Below are positions 20,236 through 30,000 of a DNA stretch of 64,000 bases, piece by piece (the stretch's first letter is position 1; each line of letters starts with the position of its first letter). Source of the DNA: Kineosporia aurantiaca JCM 3230. GTDB taxonomy: Bacteria > Actinomycetota > Actinomycetes > Actinomycetales > Kineosporiaceae. The notes under the pieces are model-generated. The model did not search any database. It was not told the DNA's origin and saw only the letters and a list, made by a program, of their open reading frames with translations. The translations under genes were made by a program, and so were the position numbers. The DNA lies in assembly GCA_000719025.1 (NCBI GenBank), contig JODP01000001.1, forward strand, positions 1-64,000, given 5' to 3'.

Positions 20236-21231
20236 TCAGCCTGCCACAGGCCGGACGTCACCCGCCAGTTCGGCGGAGAGGTCCCCGGTCTCGCCGGCCA
20301 GCGCGGCCGGACGGCCGTAACGCCAGACATATCCGATGAACACCAGCCAGACCGCGGCCCCGATCGCGATCCGGGCCCAGGTCGGCAGGGGTGACGGAGT
20401 CACGAAGGCCTCCACCACCCCGGAGACCAGAAGGACGACGATCAGCCCCATCGCGATCGTCACCATCGACCGGCCCTCCTCCCCGACCGCGCGCACCCGG
20501 GTCCGCGGGCCCGGGTCGATCCAGGCCCAGAACACCTTCAGCCCGGCCCCGGCGGCCACGAAGACCGCGGTCAGCTCGAGCAGCCCGTGCGGGGTGATCA
20601 GGCCGAAGAACAGGCCGAGCCGGTGGTTGGCGGCCATCAGCCCGCCGACCAGACCGAGGTTCAGCGCGTTCTGGGCGAGCACGTAGACCACCCCGACCCC
20701 GGTGATCCCGAGCACGAAGCAGAGCGCCGCCACCCAGGCGTTGTTGGTCCAGACCTGCACCGCGAAGCCGGAGGCGGCGTTCTCCGAGTAGTAGCTCTCG
20801 AAGTCGTTCTGCACGAGCTGCTGGATCTGCTGCTTGGTGCCGACCGTGGCCTGCACCGACGGGGTCGCGGCCACCCAGGCGCCGAGCACGACCGCCACCA
20901 CGGCCGAGGCCAGCGCCGAGCCGAAGGCCCACCAGCGAGCGCGGTACACGGCCGCTGGGAAGGACACGCTGACCAGCCGGACGAACTCCCGGGCCAGGGG
21001 CTCGTTGCCGCCGGAGACCGCGGTGCGGGCCCGCGACACGGTGCCCGAGAGCCGGGCCACCAGACCGGCGTCCGGCGAGAAAGAACGGACGACCGACAGG
21101 TGCGTCGCCGCCCGCTGGTACAGCAGCACTAGCTCGTCCACCTCGGCGCCGGTTAGCCGGCGGCGCTTCGTCAGCCGGTCCAGGCGGTCCCAGTCCGCCG
21201 AGTGCACGGCCACGAAGGCATCCAGATCCAC
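20236..21231 (-). CDS. Stage II sporulation protein M-like membrane protein
   Basis: SpoIIM-family (DUF95) integral membrane protein of 331 residues with a soluble helical N-terminus (about 1-100) and five or six membrane segments. The conserved segment NNAWVAALCFVLGITG and FFGLITPHGLLEL are typical. In firmicutes SpoIIM helps peptidoglycan degradation during engulfment; non-sporulating actinobacteria have this paralogue beside RDD, DUF58 and MoxR genes. GTG start with no ribosome binding site but a TAGGCT hexamer 6 bases upstream, which suggests a leaderless mRNA. Divergent from the RDD gene. Confidence 0.87.
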   Translation of the reverse strand: MDLDAFVAVHSADWDRLDRLTKRRRLTGAEVDELVLLYQRAATHLSVVRSFSPDAGLVARLSGTVSRARTAVSGGNEPLAREFVRLVSVSFPAAVYRARWWAFGSALASAVVAVVLGAWVAATPSVQATVGTKQQIQQLVQNDFESYYSENAASGFAVQVWTNNAWVAALCFVLGITGVGVVYVLAQNALNLGLVGGLMAANHRLGLFFGLITPHGLLELTAVFVAAGAGLKVFWAWIDPGPRTRVRAVGEEGRSMVTIAMGLIVVLLVSGVVEAFVTPSPLPTWARIAIGAAVWLVFIGYVWRYGRPAALAGETGDLSAELAGDVRPVAG

Positions 21232-21237
21232 GGCCCG

Positions 21238-21276
21238 AGCCTAACCGGCAAGTTTGTCGGTAGCCCGACGTACGCT
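21238..21276. promoter_or_regulatory. Divergent leaderless promoters, SpoIIM-like / RDD
   Basis: Only 52 bp separate the two GTG starts. On minus, TAGGCT (21238-21243) lies 6 bases before the SpoIIM-like GTG; on plus, TACGCT (21271-21276) lies 7 bases before the RDD GTG. Both fit the TANNNT -10 spacing at which transcription starts on the first base of the start codon. No convincing -35 element is seen on either side. Confidence 0.5.
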
Positions 21277-21283
21277 GGCTTCC

Positions 21284-22189
21284 GTGATCACCGATCCGCT
21301 CGCCCCGCTGCCCGGCCCGGCCGTCTCCGGCCTGGTGGGGGTGGACGAGCTGGACTTCTCCGACGAGCTGATCACCGGCGAGGCGGTGGTCCTCGAGCTG
21401 CGCCCGGCCTCGTTCATCACCCGGGCTCTCGCGGTCGCCGTCGACGTACTCGTCACGGTCGTCGGCATCGTGCTGATCACCTGGCTGTTCTACGCCACCA
21501 CGGGCAGCATCGACCCGGCCGCGGGCAGCGCGCTCGGCCTGGTCGCCACCCTGGGCGTGCTGATCGGCATCCCGATCCTGGTCGAGACCCTGACCCGGGG
21601 CCGCTCGCTGGGCAAGTGGCTGGCCGGCCTGCGGGTGGTGCGCGACGACGGCGGCCCGATCCGGGCCCGGCACGCGCTGATCCGCGGGCTGCTGGCCGTG
21701 CTCGAGATCTACTGGTCGCTCGGGGCCATCGCGCTGGTGGTGTCCCTGCTCAACCGCCGCGGCAAACGCCTCGGCGACCTGGTGGCCGGCACCTACGTGA
21801 TCCGCGAGCGCCAGCCCCGCCACCTGCCGCCCGCCGTCATGATGCCGCCGCACCTGGCGCCCTGGGTCCGCAACGCCGATCTCGGCCGCCTCCCCGACCC
21901 CCTGGCCCGAGCCTGCCGCCAGTTCCTCGCCCGCGCCGCCAACCTGGCCCCCGAAGCCCGCCAGCGCCTCGGCTGGTCCCTCGCCGCCCAGGTAGGCGAA
22001 CTCGTCGCGCCTCCCCCGCCCCCCGGCACCCACCCGGAAGACTTCCTGGCTGCCGTACTGGCCGAACGCCGCGACCGCGACTATGCCCGGCTCTGGCGGG
22101 AATCCCAGCAACAAGCCGCCCGCCGAGCCTCCCGGGCCGCGGCAAGCCCTCTGTCCGCCACGGGCTACGGGCTACCCGACGGCGACTGA
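21284..22189 (+). CDS. RDD family membrane protein
   Basis: Protein of 301 residues with an RDD domain (about residues 40-170): ITRALAVAVDVLVT in the first membrane segment, GRSLGKWLAGLRVVRDDGG after the second, and RRGKRLGDLVAGTYVI at the end. The C-terminal 110 residues are soluble, basic and Ala/Arg-rich. RDD proteins are poorly characterised; some act as ion antiporters. The GTG at 21284 is chosen over 21254 because of the -10 element directly before it and because the family-like part begins there. Confidence 0.85.
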   Translation: MITDPLAPLPGPAVSGLVGVDELDFSDELITGEAVVLELRPASFITRALAVAVDVLVTVVGIVLITWLFYATTGSIDPAAGSALGLVATLGVLIGIPILVETLTRGRSLGKWLAGLRVVRDDGGPIRARHALIRGLLAVLEIYWSLGAIALVVSLLNRRGKRLGDLVAGTYVIRERQPRHLPPAVMMPPHLAPWVRNADLGRLPDPLARACRQFLARAANLAPEARQRLGWSLAAQVGELVAPPPPPGTHPEDFLAAVLAERRDRDYARLWRESQQQAARRASRAAASPLSATGYGLPDGD

Positions 22190-22300
22190 CGCCGCGCTGC
22201 CTTAAGCGCGCGCCACCAGGTCTTCCGGACCGGCCCGAGCAGTGGGCGCTTCGCCGGTTTCGGCCTGTCCGGACCACGCTTCACCTGGCACGCCTCAGCT

Positions 22301-22800
22301 CTCGCCACACCCGTCTTGCTTCGTCCTCACGCACCCCCGACCCCGGCCAGCCTGCCTTCTCCCACTCCGCCACAACCACCCTCCCCACACAGCGCTCCAC
22401 CACGCCACCGTGAAAAGGCCCCCCGGAACCCAGGTCACCAGCCCGGCCACACCCCAAACCCCACCGCACCCGTCTCGCCTCGCCCCTACACACCCCAAAC
22501 CCGACCCCGGCCTAACTTCTCTCGCCCCGCCAAAACCAACCCTCCCCACACAGCGCCCCACCACGCCACCGTGAAAAGGCCACCCCAGAACCCAGGTCAC
22601 CAGCCCGGCCACACCCCAAACCCCGACACACCCGTCCGGCCTCGCCCCTACACACCCCAAACCCGACCCTGGCCCAACCTCTCTCGCCCCGCCAAAACCA
22701 ACCCTCCCCACACAGCGCCCCACCACACCACCGCGAAAGGCCATCCCCCAAGCCCGCCCCCGAACCCAGGTCACCAGCACTCCGAGCCAACCCCGACCTC
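22301..22800. repeat. Tandem array of about 161-bp repeats
   Basis: The segment starting CTCCCCACACAGCGC recurs at 22381, 22542 and 22704, periods of 161 and 162 bases, with roughly 90% identity between the middle copies. A diverged partial copy precedes it (from about 22301) and the last copy is partial. The plus strand is extremely C/A-rich with few G and T. A minus-strand frame stays open through two copies, but the 161-base period breaks the frame in the next, so a repeat protein is unlikely. Together with 22190-22300 this forms a 609-bp gene-free region after the RDD gene. Confidence 0.85.
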
Positions 22801-23143
22801 ACCGAAAGGTATGCACCAGCTCAATCGGCCCGACCAAGTTGTCATTGAACTCCTCGAGACGCTCCGCCGGAATCCAGTATTCGAGGATGTCGCGACCGCC
22901 CACCTGATGAACCTCGTACTGCCCGAGGTGTTCCGCACGAACCGAGAACCGGGTCACATGGCCGATTCCGGAAGCCGGGACGTTCCAGTCCCGAGCGATG
23001 CGGATCGCGTAATCCTCGTTCAGCACGGGATAAAAGATCGGCTGCTCGGGCCGGCGCGGAGGCCAGCGGCGCCAATCCGCAGCGCGCACCAGGTCCAGTT
23101 CCTCCGGCCCGGTCGGGCGCCAGAGCGTCACGGGGGTGTCCAT
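22799..23143 (-). CDS. Small conserved protein, ADP-ribosylation/crystallin J1-like annotation
   Basis: Protein of 114 residues, start ATG 23143. The sequence TLWRPTGPEELDLV, PPRRPEQPIFYPVLNEDYA, IARDWNV and WIPAERLEEFN is shared by a family of small actinobacterial proteins often labelled ADP-ribosylation/crystallin J1. That label is not supported by any visible ADP-ribose motif, and the function is unknown. TACGGT lies 7 bases upstream of the ATG and no ribosome binding site is present, so the mRNA may be leaderless. The gene ends at the edge of the tandem repeat array. Confidence 0.75.
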   Translation of the reverse strand: MDTPVTLWRPTGPEELDLVRAADWRRWPPRRPEQPIFYPVLNEDYAIRIARDWNVPASGIGHVTRFSVRAEHLGQYEVHQVGGRDILEYWIPAERLEEFNDNLVGPIELVHTFR

Positions 23144-23273
23144 GCCGGGAACCGTACGGATCGGGAATTGCCCAAGGCCAACCATTTACCTCGAGCAGCC
23201 CACCCCGCACCGCAGCCCGCAAGCGTCCAAAAGCTCGCCCCGAACGTCCAGAAGCCGCAGCAAAAAGCGCGAA

Positions 23274-23301
23274 GCGCGCCCTTCCCGAAGGAAGAGCGCG
23301 C
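23274..23301 (-). terminator. Intrinsic terminator of sahH
   Basis: A 12-bp stem with one mismatch and a CGAA tetraloop (GCGCGCCCTTCC / GGAAGAGCGCGC) starts 21 bases past the sahH stop. On the minus strand it is followed within a few bases by GCTTTTTGC, making it the clearest Rho-independent terminator in the window. Confidence 0.88.
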
Positions 23302-23321
23302 CCCGGCTGGGAATCCGCAGA

Positions 23322-24758
<1,437 letters not shown>

Positions 24759-24976
24759 TTTTGTCCTTCGGCATCGTGGATGCGGCTGGAAAATGGAGAA
24801 ACGCCAGTCGCAGGTGGTCGGGTCGATGGCACGACGAAGCAGCCCTCGGAAAACGCCGGATACGGGGTACCCGGAGAGAACGTGCGTCGTACCAGACCCG
24901 GCGCGGCCCCTCTGGACCGTCGGCATCACCTACGCCGGAATCCCTCCACGATAGCAATTCGGTCACCGATGGGAAT

Positions 24977-24999
24977 CCGCCGGTACGGTTTGCCGGCGG
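24977..24999 (-). terminator. Hairpin after the arsR-like gene
   Basis: CCGCCGG and CCGGCGG flank a 9-base loop, beginning 15 bases past the stop of the ArsR-like gene. A weak terminator or an operator ahead of sahH are both possible; no U-tract follows. The remainder of the 256-bp gap to sahH shows no gene. Confidence 0.4.
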
Positions 25000-25014
25000 T
25001 CGAGTCGGACCGAA

Positions 25015-25392
25015 TTAGGGACGCTCGTGGGCGGCCACGGCGACATCACCGGTCACGGGGGTCTCGGCTCCCAGAACGAGACCCAGAAGCCCGGGAAACC
25101 GTTCGTCGAACTCTCCCCGGCGCAACCGGATGGTGCGCCGCGCACCCTCGTCGCGCTGCTCGACCAGCCCCGCCTCGCGCAGCACGGTAAAGTGGTGGCT
25201 GAGCGTCGCCTTACCCACGCCGACCGCGAAGGACCCGCAGGGCAGTTCCCAGTCCTCCGCCTCGGCCACGCACCGCACGATCGACAACCGGACCGGATCG
25301 GCCAGGGCGGTGAGCGCGGTCTCGATGGTCACGTCCCGCGGGTGAACGTGCTGCGGAGGGCGACGGCCGCCCGGCCGAGGGGCTGTCTGCAC
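25015..25392 (-). CDS. ArsR-family transcriptional regulator
   Basis: Winged-helix repressor-type protein of about 125 residues. The segment ALADPVRLSIVRCV, followed by KATLSHHFTVLREAGLVEQRDEGARRTI, is the ArsR helix-turn-helix. The single Cys-containing helix (VRCVAEAEDWELPCG) does not form the CxC metal site of ArsR/SmtB, so the ligand is unknown. GTG 25392 is chosen because AGGGGGA lies 4-5 bases upstream; ATG 25431 is an alternative without a ribosome binding site. It is upstream of sahH on the same strand. Confidence 0.85.
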   Translation of the reverse strand: MQTAPRPGGRRPPQHVHPRDVTIETALTALADPVRLSIVRCVAEAEDWELPCGSFAVGVGKATLSHHFTVLREAGLVEQRDEGARRTIRLRRGEFDERFPGLLGLVLGAETPVTGDVAVAAHERP

Positions 25393-25447
25393 CTGTCCCC
25401 CTAAGAAGCCGTACCCACCAGAACGGCCCATGGTAGGCGACGGCGGA

Positions 25448-25768
25448 TCAGGGTTCCGCGGGCAGCGACCCCGGATCCGCCCCTTGATCGATGGTGCGGC
25501 CGTAACGGGCCTGGTCGCTCGTGCCGGCGACGGCCTTGACCGCCTGGGCCGAGCTGATCACCAGCGCGCCGACCAGTGCCAGGGAGGCGATCACGACGAC
25601 CGTGGCGGCCAGCCGGGAACGCCGCGACCAGCGGCCGAACCACCCAAAAGGCTCGGGCTTGACGTTCGGGACCTCGGCCCACCGAGCGGGCCGGGCGGGC
25701 GCGATCGGGTGCTGGTGCGGAACGGGCGCAATAGGTCGGAGCGTGCGGGGTGCGGAATCAGCGCGCAC
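25448..25768 (-). CDS. Small single-pass membrane protein
   Basis: Hypothetical protein of 106 residues with one strong membrane segment at about residues 54-76 (LAATVVVIASLALVGALVI) behind a Pro/Arg-rich N-terminus, giving a probable extracytoplasmic C-terminus of 30 residues. GTG start with GGAGG six bases upstream, so translation is credible. I do not recognise a family. The gene is 16 bases upstream of the ArsR gene's alternative start and may be co-transcribed with it. Confidence 0.6.
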   Translation of the reverse strand: MRADSAPRTLRPIAPVPHQHPIAPARPARWAEVPNVKPEPFGWFGRWSRRSRLAATVVVIASLALVGALVISSAQAVKAVAGTSDQARYGRTIDQGADPGSLPAEP

Positions 25769-25880
25769 GACGGCCTCCGGGCATTAGGGAACGTGGTTCG
25801 GGTACGGATGGAACATCGGGGTGGAGCCGTCACCGACGCTACCCACCGAACCCGAATCGACGGTCAAATGCCTGCTAGGA

Positions 25881-25906
25881 CAGCGTTATCCCAGTCCACA
25901 GCGTTA
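25881..25906. repeat. Paired direct repeat CAGCGTTA
   Basis: CAGCGTTA occurs at 25881-25888 and 25899-25906, 18 bases apart centre to centre, in the gap between the small membrane protein gene and the cation transporter gene. The spacing of nearly two helical turns suits a regulator binding one DNA face, but no regulator is known. Confidence 0.35.
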
Positions 25907-25944
25907 AAGCACTCCTATGGGAGCAACTACGGAGGGACAAGAAC

Positions 25945-25987
25945 CGGTACAGCGTGTCCCCCTTGTTACCTAGGACACGCTGTACCG
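25945..25987 (-). terminator. 15-bp hairpin after the CDF transporter gene
   Basis: CGGTACAGCGTGTCC and its exact reverse complement flank a 13-base loop, starting 5 bases past the transporter stop. A terminator is the simplest reading; the following minus-strand sequence has only a short T-rich part (GTTCTTG). The perfect 15-bp arms would also suit a dimeric regulator. Confidence 0.6.
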
Positions 25988-25992
25988 ACTGC

Positions 25993-26937
25993 TCAGGACG
26001 AGGTCGGAACCCCAGCCGGACCGCCGTTACCCCGGGCGATGTCCGGCTCCAGGAAGATCAGCTTCGCCTCCGGCACCGCCGCCCGCACCCGGGCCTCGGC
26101 CTCGTTGATCGCCGAAGCCACCTCTGCGGCCGACTCCGTCGGCGCCACCGCGATCTTGGCCGCGATCATCAGCTCGTCCGGGCCGACGTAGAGCGTGCGG
26201 ATGTGGATGATGCCGTCCACACCCCCGCCGACCAGGGCGGTCTTGATCCGGGCCAGGTCCGCAGCGTCGGCTCCCTCGCCGACCAGCAGCGACGCCGTCT
26301 TCTGGGCGAGGATCCCGGCGACCACGATCAGCAGCAGACCGATCATCGCGGTACCCACCGCGTCCCACTTGCCGTTGTCCGTGATCAGCGTCATCCCCAC
26401 GCCGAACAGGGCGAACACCAGACCGGTGAGGGCCGCCGTGTCCTCCAGCAGCACCACCGGCAGCTCCGGCGACTTGGTCTCCTGGATGAACCGCCACCAG
26501 TTACGGCCCTCCCGGGTCGGGCTCGCCTCGCCGATCGCCGTGCGCAGGCTGAAGCCCTCCAGGCCGATCGCGACGACCAGGACCGCCACCGGCACCCACT
26601 GCCAGTTCTCGATCGCCTCGGGGTGCTCCCACTTGTGGTACGCCTCGTACAGCGCGAACAGGCCACCGACGCTGAACAGGATCACCGACACGATGAACGC
26701 GTAGAGGAAACGGCTGCGGCCGTACCCGAACGGATGCTCCTCGTTCGCCTCCCGCTCGGCCCGCTTCCCGCCGACCAGCAGCAGCACCTGGTTGCCGGAG
26801 TCGGCCAGCGAGTGGATGCCCTCGGCCAGCATGGAGCTGGACTGGGTCAGCCCGAAGGCGATGAACTTGGTTACCGCGATCCCGACATTGGCGCCGAGCG
26901 CCGCGATGATCGCCTTGGAGCCACCTTCGGTGGACAT
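25993..26937 (-). CDS. Cation diffusion facilitator family transporter
   Basis: Cation diffusion facilitator (314 residues), proton-coupled exporter of divalent metals such as zinc or iron. The first metal-binding motif HSLAD is at about residues 42-46 in the second membrane segment, and the second (LEDTAALTG) is in the fifth. The cytoplasmic C-terminal domain carries the typical beta-alpha-beta fold (IIHIRTLYVGPDELMIAAKI). ATG with GGGAGAAG upstream. In actinomycetes this gene lies between sahH and the SIS isomerase gene, as here. Confidence 0.92.
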   Translation of the reverse strand: MSTEGGSKAIIAALGANVGIAVTKFIAFGLTQSSSMLAEGIHSLADSGNQVLLLVGGKRAEREANEEHPFGYGRSRFLYAFIVSVILFSVGGLFALYEAYHKWEHPEAIENWQWVPVAVLVVAIGLEGFSLRTAIGEASPTREGRNWWRFIQETKSPELPVVLLEDTAALTGLVFALFGVGMTLITDNGKWDAVGTAMIGLLLIVVAGILAQKTASLLVGEGADAADLARIKTALVGGGVDGIIHIRTLYVGPDELMIAAKIAVAPTESAAEVASAINEAEARVRAAVPEAKLIFLEPDIARGNGGPAGVPTSS

Positions 26938-27025
26938 CTGTTCACTTCTCCCGCTCTTCGGACCAGCTCAGGGCGGGTGCAACCTATCGTTTCTGTGAAC
27001 CGGCTTCCTGGTGAGGCTGCGCCCC

Positions 27026-28198
27026 TCAGGTGGTGCGGTCGCGCAGATCGGCCACGTGCGGCGAGGTCAGCGGGTCGATCCCCCCGGCCAGGGCCATGTA
27101 GACGGAGGCGAAGTCGGTCAGCGAGATCAGGTCGGCCAGGCGCTCCAGCGGGTGCCCGGGATCGGCGGCCACCTCGGTGACCCGCACGCCCGCGTCCTCC
27201 GCGGTCAGCCGGACCGCGTCCGCCGTGCGGCTGGTCTCCAGCCAGGAACCGTCCGGACGGTCCAAGGTGGGCGCCGCGTCCCGCAGGAGCAGCAGGCGCA
27301 TCTGCGGCGAGGCGGCCGGCGCGTCGTCGAACTCCGGGTCGGCGAAGATGTCCGCCTCCGGGCGCCGGGCCAGCGGGCCGTCGAAGGTGGCGACCACGTC
27401 ACCCGCGTCGTCCGGCAGGGCGCCACGCATGGCCGGCACCCGGGCCGTACGGGCGAGCATGGAGACCGCGCGCAGGGCGGCGACCCCGGTCACGTCCCCG
27501 TCGCCGAGCACCACCGGCACCACCCCGGACAGTTCCAGGGCCAGCGACTTGGCCGGGTTGACGAACGCGTCGGAGGACGGCCGGTACTGGTCGGCCTGGG
27601 TGTCCAGGCGGTTCGCGACCCGCTCCAGCACCTCGTGCGAGGCATCGGTCAGGCCGAGGTCGTGGGCCACCGAGATGACCGGCACGGCCAGCGACCAGAG
27701 CGCCATCCGGGAGGCCCGGGCGGCCGGCGTCTCGCTGCGCGGCACGGCCACGTGCACGCCACCGGTGCGCTCGGAGACCTCGGCGAGCGGGGAGCGGGCC
27801 GCCCCGACGGTGAGCAGCCGGCAGCCCCGGCGCGCGGCCTCGGCGGCCAGCCCGAGCGGACCCGGGGCCCGGCCGGACATCGACACGGCGACCACCAGGT
27901 CGAGCGGGCCGACCCAGCCCGGCAGCGGCAGCCCGCGCCGGACCGAGACCGGCACCGGGGCGCCGCTGCCGGCCAGCAGGATCAGGATGTCGCCGACCAC
28001 GGCCGAGCCGCCCAGGCTGGCCACCACGACCGCCCGGGGGCGGCCGTCCGCGACGATCTTCGCGAGGCCGGCCTCGGCCGTGGCCGAGAGCGCCATCCGG
28101 ACCGACGCGCCGGCCATCGCCAGCGCCCGCAGGCTGCCGGAGGGGTCCGCCGCGGCCAGGCCGTCGGGGTCGTCGAGGAGCTGTTCGTCGAGTGCCAT
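27026..28198 (-). CDS. SIS domain protein, phosphomannose/phosphoglucose isomerase-like
   Basis: Protein of 390 residues with two sugar-isomerase (SIS) folds, matching the actinobacterial family annotated as bifunctional phosphoglucose/phosphomannose isomerase or mannose-6-phosphate isomerase-like. The first fold shows VVASLGGSAVVGDI and VAVSMSGRAP; the C-terminal part ends in SVYMALAGGIDPL, typical of the family. It probably feeds mannose-6-phosphate to the adjacent ManB mutase for GDP-mannose. ATG with GGAGAG about 8 bases upstream. The gene order SIS, Trm112-like, manB on one strand suggests an operon. Confidence 0.85.
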   Translation of the reverse strand: MALDEQLLDDPDGLAAADPSGSLRALAMAGASVRMALSATAEAGLAKIVADGRPRAVVVASLGGSAVVGDILILLAGSGAPVPVSVRRGLPLPGWVGPLDLVVAVSMSGRAPGPLGLAAEAARRGCRLLTVGAARSPLAEVSERTGGVHVAVPRSETPAARASRMALWSLAVPVISVAHDLGLTDASHEVLERVANRLDTQADQYRPSSDAFVNPAKSLALELSGVVPVVLGDGDVTGVAALRAVSMLARTARVPAMRGALPDDAGDVVATFDGPLARRPEADIFADPEFDDAPAASPQMRLLLLRDAAPTLDRPDGSWLETSRTADAVRLTAEDAGVRVTEVAADPGHPLERLADLISLTDFASVYMALAGGIDPLTSPHVADLRDRTT

Positions 28199-28230
28199 CG
28201 CGCGGTTTCTCTCCAGCGGATCAGATCACT

Positions 28231-28413
28231 TCAGGAGCGGGTGCGAGCCTCGTCGACCAGCAGCACCGGAATGCCGTCGTCGATCCGGTAGGCCAGCGAG
28301 CAGCCGGTGCACTGCAGCTCGGGCGAGGAGTCGGGGCCCTGGCCGTCGGCCAGCGCCGAGCGGCAGTTCGGGCAGCGGAGGATCTCCCGCAGCCACGGTT
28401 CGATAGCGGTCAC
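28231..28413 (-). CDS. Trm112-like zinc-ribbon protein
   Basis: A 60-residue Trm112 family protein with two CxxC pairs (CPNC and CTGC) and the ending YRIDDGIPVLL. Trm112 proteins activate or stabilise methyltransferases; in bacteria the role is mostly unknown. GTG 28413 is preceded by AGGATGG; ATG 28431 is an alternative start six residues upstream. It is 26 bases after manB and followed by the SIS gene. Confidence 0.85.
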   Translation of the reverse strand: MTAIEPWLREILRCPNCRSALADGQGPDSSPELQCTGCSLAYRIDDGIPVLLVDEARTRS

Positions 28414-28438
28414 CGGGCCATCCTGGCGCATCCCGCGC

Positions 28439-29914
28439 TCAGCTGGCGAGCTCGGCGACCCGGACCAGGCCGAGCACCTCGTCCCGCAGCGCCTCCATCG
28501 CGCTCCGGTCGGCGGCCTCGGAGTTCAGCCGCAGCAGCGGTTCGGTGTTGCTCGGGCGCAGGTTGAACCACCACAGACCGGCCGGGCTGCCGTCGCCGCT
28601 CGGCGCGTCGGCCTCGTGGCTGACGGTCAGGCCGTCCAGCCGGTCGACGACCACGCCGGGCCGGCCCTCGAAGGCCTTCGCCACCCGCTCGGTGGCCTCG
28701 TCCACGTCCGCCACCACCGAGTTGATCTCGCCGCTGGGGACGTATCGCTCGTACTGCGCGACCAGGCCGGACAGCGGGCCGTCCTGCTCGGTCAGCGCGG
28801 CCAGCACGTGCAGGGCGGCCAGCATGCCGGTGTCGGCGAACCAGAAGTCGCGGAAGTAGTAGTGCGCCGAGTGCTCGCCGCCGAAGACCGCGTCGTGTTT
28901 GGCCATCTCCACCTTGATGAAGGCGTGGCCGACCCGGGTGCGCACCGCGGTGGCGCCGTTCTCGGCGATCACCTCGGGCACCGTGCGCGAGGTGATCAGG
29001 TTGTGGATCACCGTGGACGGCCGCCCGGCGGCCTTCTCCTTGGCGATCTCCCGGGCCGCCACCAGCGCGGTGATCGCGCTCGGGCTGATCGGCTCGCCGC
29101 GCTCGTCGATCACGAAGCAGCGGTCGGCGTCGCCGTCGAAGGCCAGGCCGAGGTCGGCGCCGTGGGCCGGCACCGCCTTCTGCAGGTCGCGCAGGTTGGC
29201 CGGGTCGAGCGGGTTGGCCTCGTGGTTGGGGAAGGTGCCGTCCAGCTCGAAGTACAGGGGGACGATCTCGAGCGGCAGTCCGGGCAGCCCGAGGGCGGTG
29301 CCGAGCACGGCCGGCACGGTCAGCCCGGCCATTCCGTTACCGGCGTCGACCACGATCTTCAGCTTGCGCCGGGAGCCCAGCGGGACCAGACCCCGCAGGT
29401 GCTCGGCGTAGCCACGCAGGGTGTCCTGCTGGGAGACCGCTCCGCGCAGCGCCGGTTCCGGCGCCTCCTCGGTGCCCCAGGTGGGGTGATCGAGCAGGGC
29501 CTGGGCCAGGTCCCGGATCTCGGCCAGACCGCTGTCCAGGCCGATCGGGCGGGCCCCGGCGCGGCACATCTTCATCCCGTTGTAGCTGGCCGGGTTGTGA
29601 CTCGCGGTGAACATCACGCCCGGCGCGTCCAGGGCCCCGCTGGCGTAGTAGAGGCCGTCGGTGCTGCACAGGCCGATCATCACCACCTCGGCCCCCTCAC
29701 CGGTGACGCCGTCGGCGAAGGCCCGGGACAGCGACTCCCCCGAGTCGCGCATGTCCTGGCCGATCAGGACCCTTCCGGGCGGGCCGTCGGGGTTCGAGGT
29801 GAGGACCGCACGGGCGAACGCCGATCCGAGGGCGCGCGCAATGCGCTCGGTCAGCTGAGTGCCGACCAGGCCACGGATGTCGTTGGCTTTGACGATTTCG
29901 GTGAGCTGAGCCAC
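28439..29914 (-). CDS. manB: Phosphomannomutase/phosphoglucomutase
   Basis: Alpha-D-phosphohexomutase of 491 residues that interconverts mannose-6- and mannose-1-phosphate (or the glucose pair). The phosphoserine is at about residue 105 in TASHNP, the metal loop is DGDADRC near 250, the sugar loop GEHSAHYYF near 335, and the phosphate loop RPSNTEPLLR near the C-terminus. It supplies GDP-mannose for glycolipids and protein mannosylation. The GTG start lacks a ribosome binding site, but TAACCT lies 6 bases upstream, a leaderless pattern. Confidence 0.95.
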   Translation of the reverse strand: MAQLTEIVKANDIRGLVGTQLTERIARALGSAFARAVLTSNPDGPPGRVLIGQDMRDSGESLSRAFADGVTGEGAEVVMIGLCSTDGLYYASGALDAPGVMFTASHNPASYNGMKMCRAGARPIGLDSGLAEIRDLAQALLDHPTWGTEEAPEPALRGAVSQQDTLRGYAEHLRGLVPLGSRRKLKIVVDAGNGMAGLTVPAVLGTALGLPGLPLEIVPLYFELDGTFPNHEANPLDPANLRDLQKAVPAHGADLGLAFDGDADRCFVIDERGEPISPSAITALVAAREIAKEKAAGRPSTVIHNLITSRTVPEVIAENGATAVRTRVGHAFIKVEMAKHDAVFGGEHSAHYYFRDFWFADTGMLAALHVLAALTEQDGPLSGLVAQYERYVPSGEINSVVADVDEATERVAKAFEGRPGVVVDRLDGLTVSHEADAPSGDGSPAGLWWFNLRPSNTEPLLRLNSEAADRSAMEALRDEVLGLVRVAELAS

Positions 29915-30000
29915 CGGGGAAGGTTATCCGAGCCTCCCCCGGTGACGCGCCCGCTTCGGGCACGACCGGGTCTCGATCGGGCCCGGTGGATCGCCCGCGG

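Noticed and set aside
22295..22780. 161-codon minus-strand frame through the tandem array
   Set aside because: The repeat period of 161 bases shifts the frame between copies, the start is arbitrary and no ribosome binding site is seen; the pattern is better explained as non-coding repeats.
24759..25014. SAH or SAM riboswitch before sahH
   Set aside because: The 256-base leader was read for the conserved SAH-riboswitch core and SAM-IV core and neither was found; a covariance search would be decisive.
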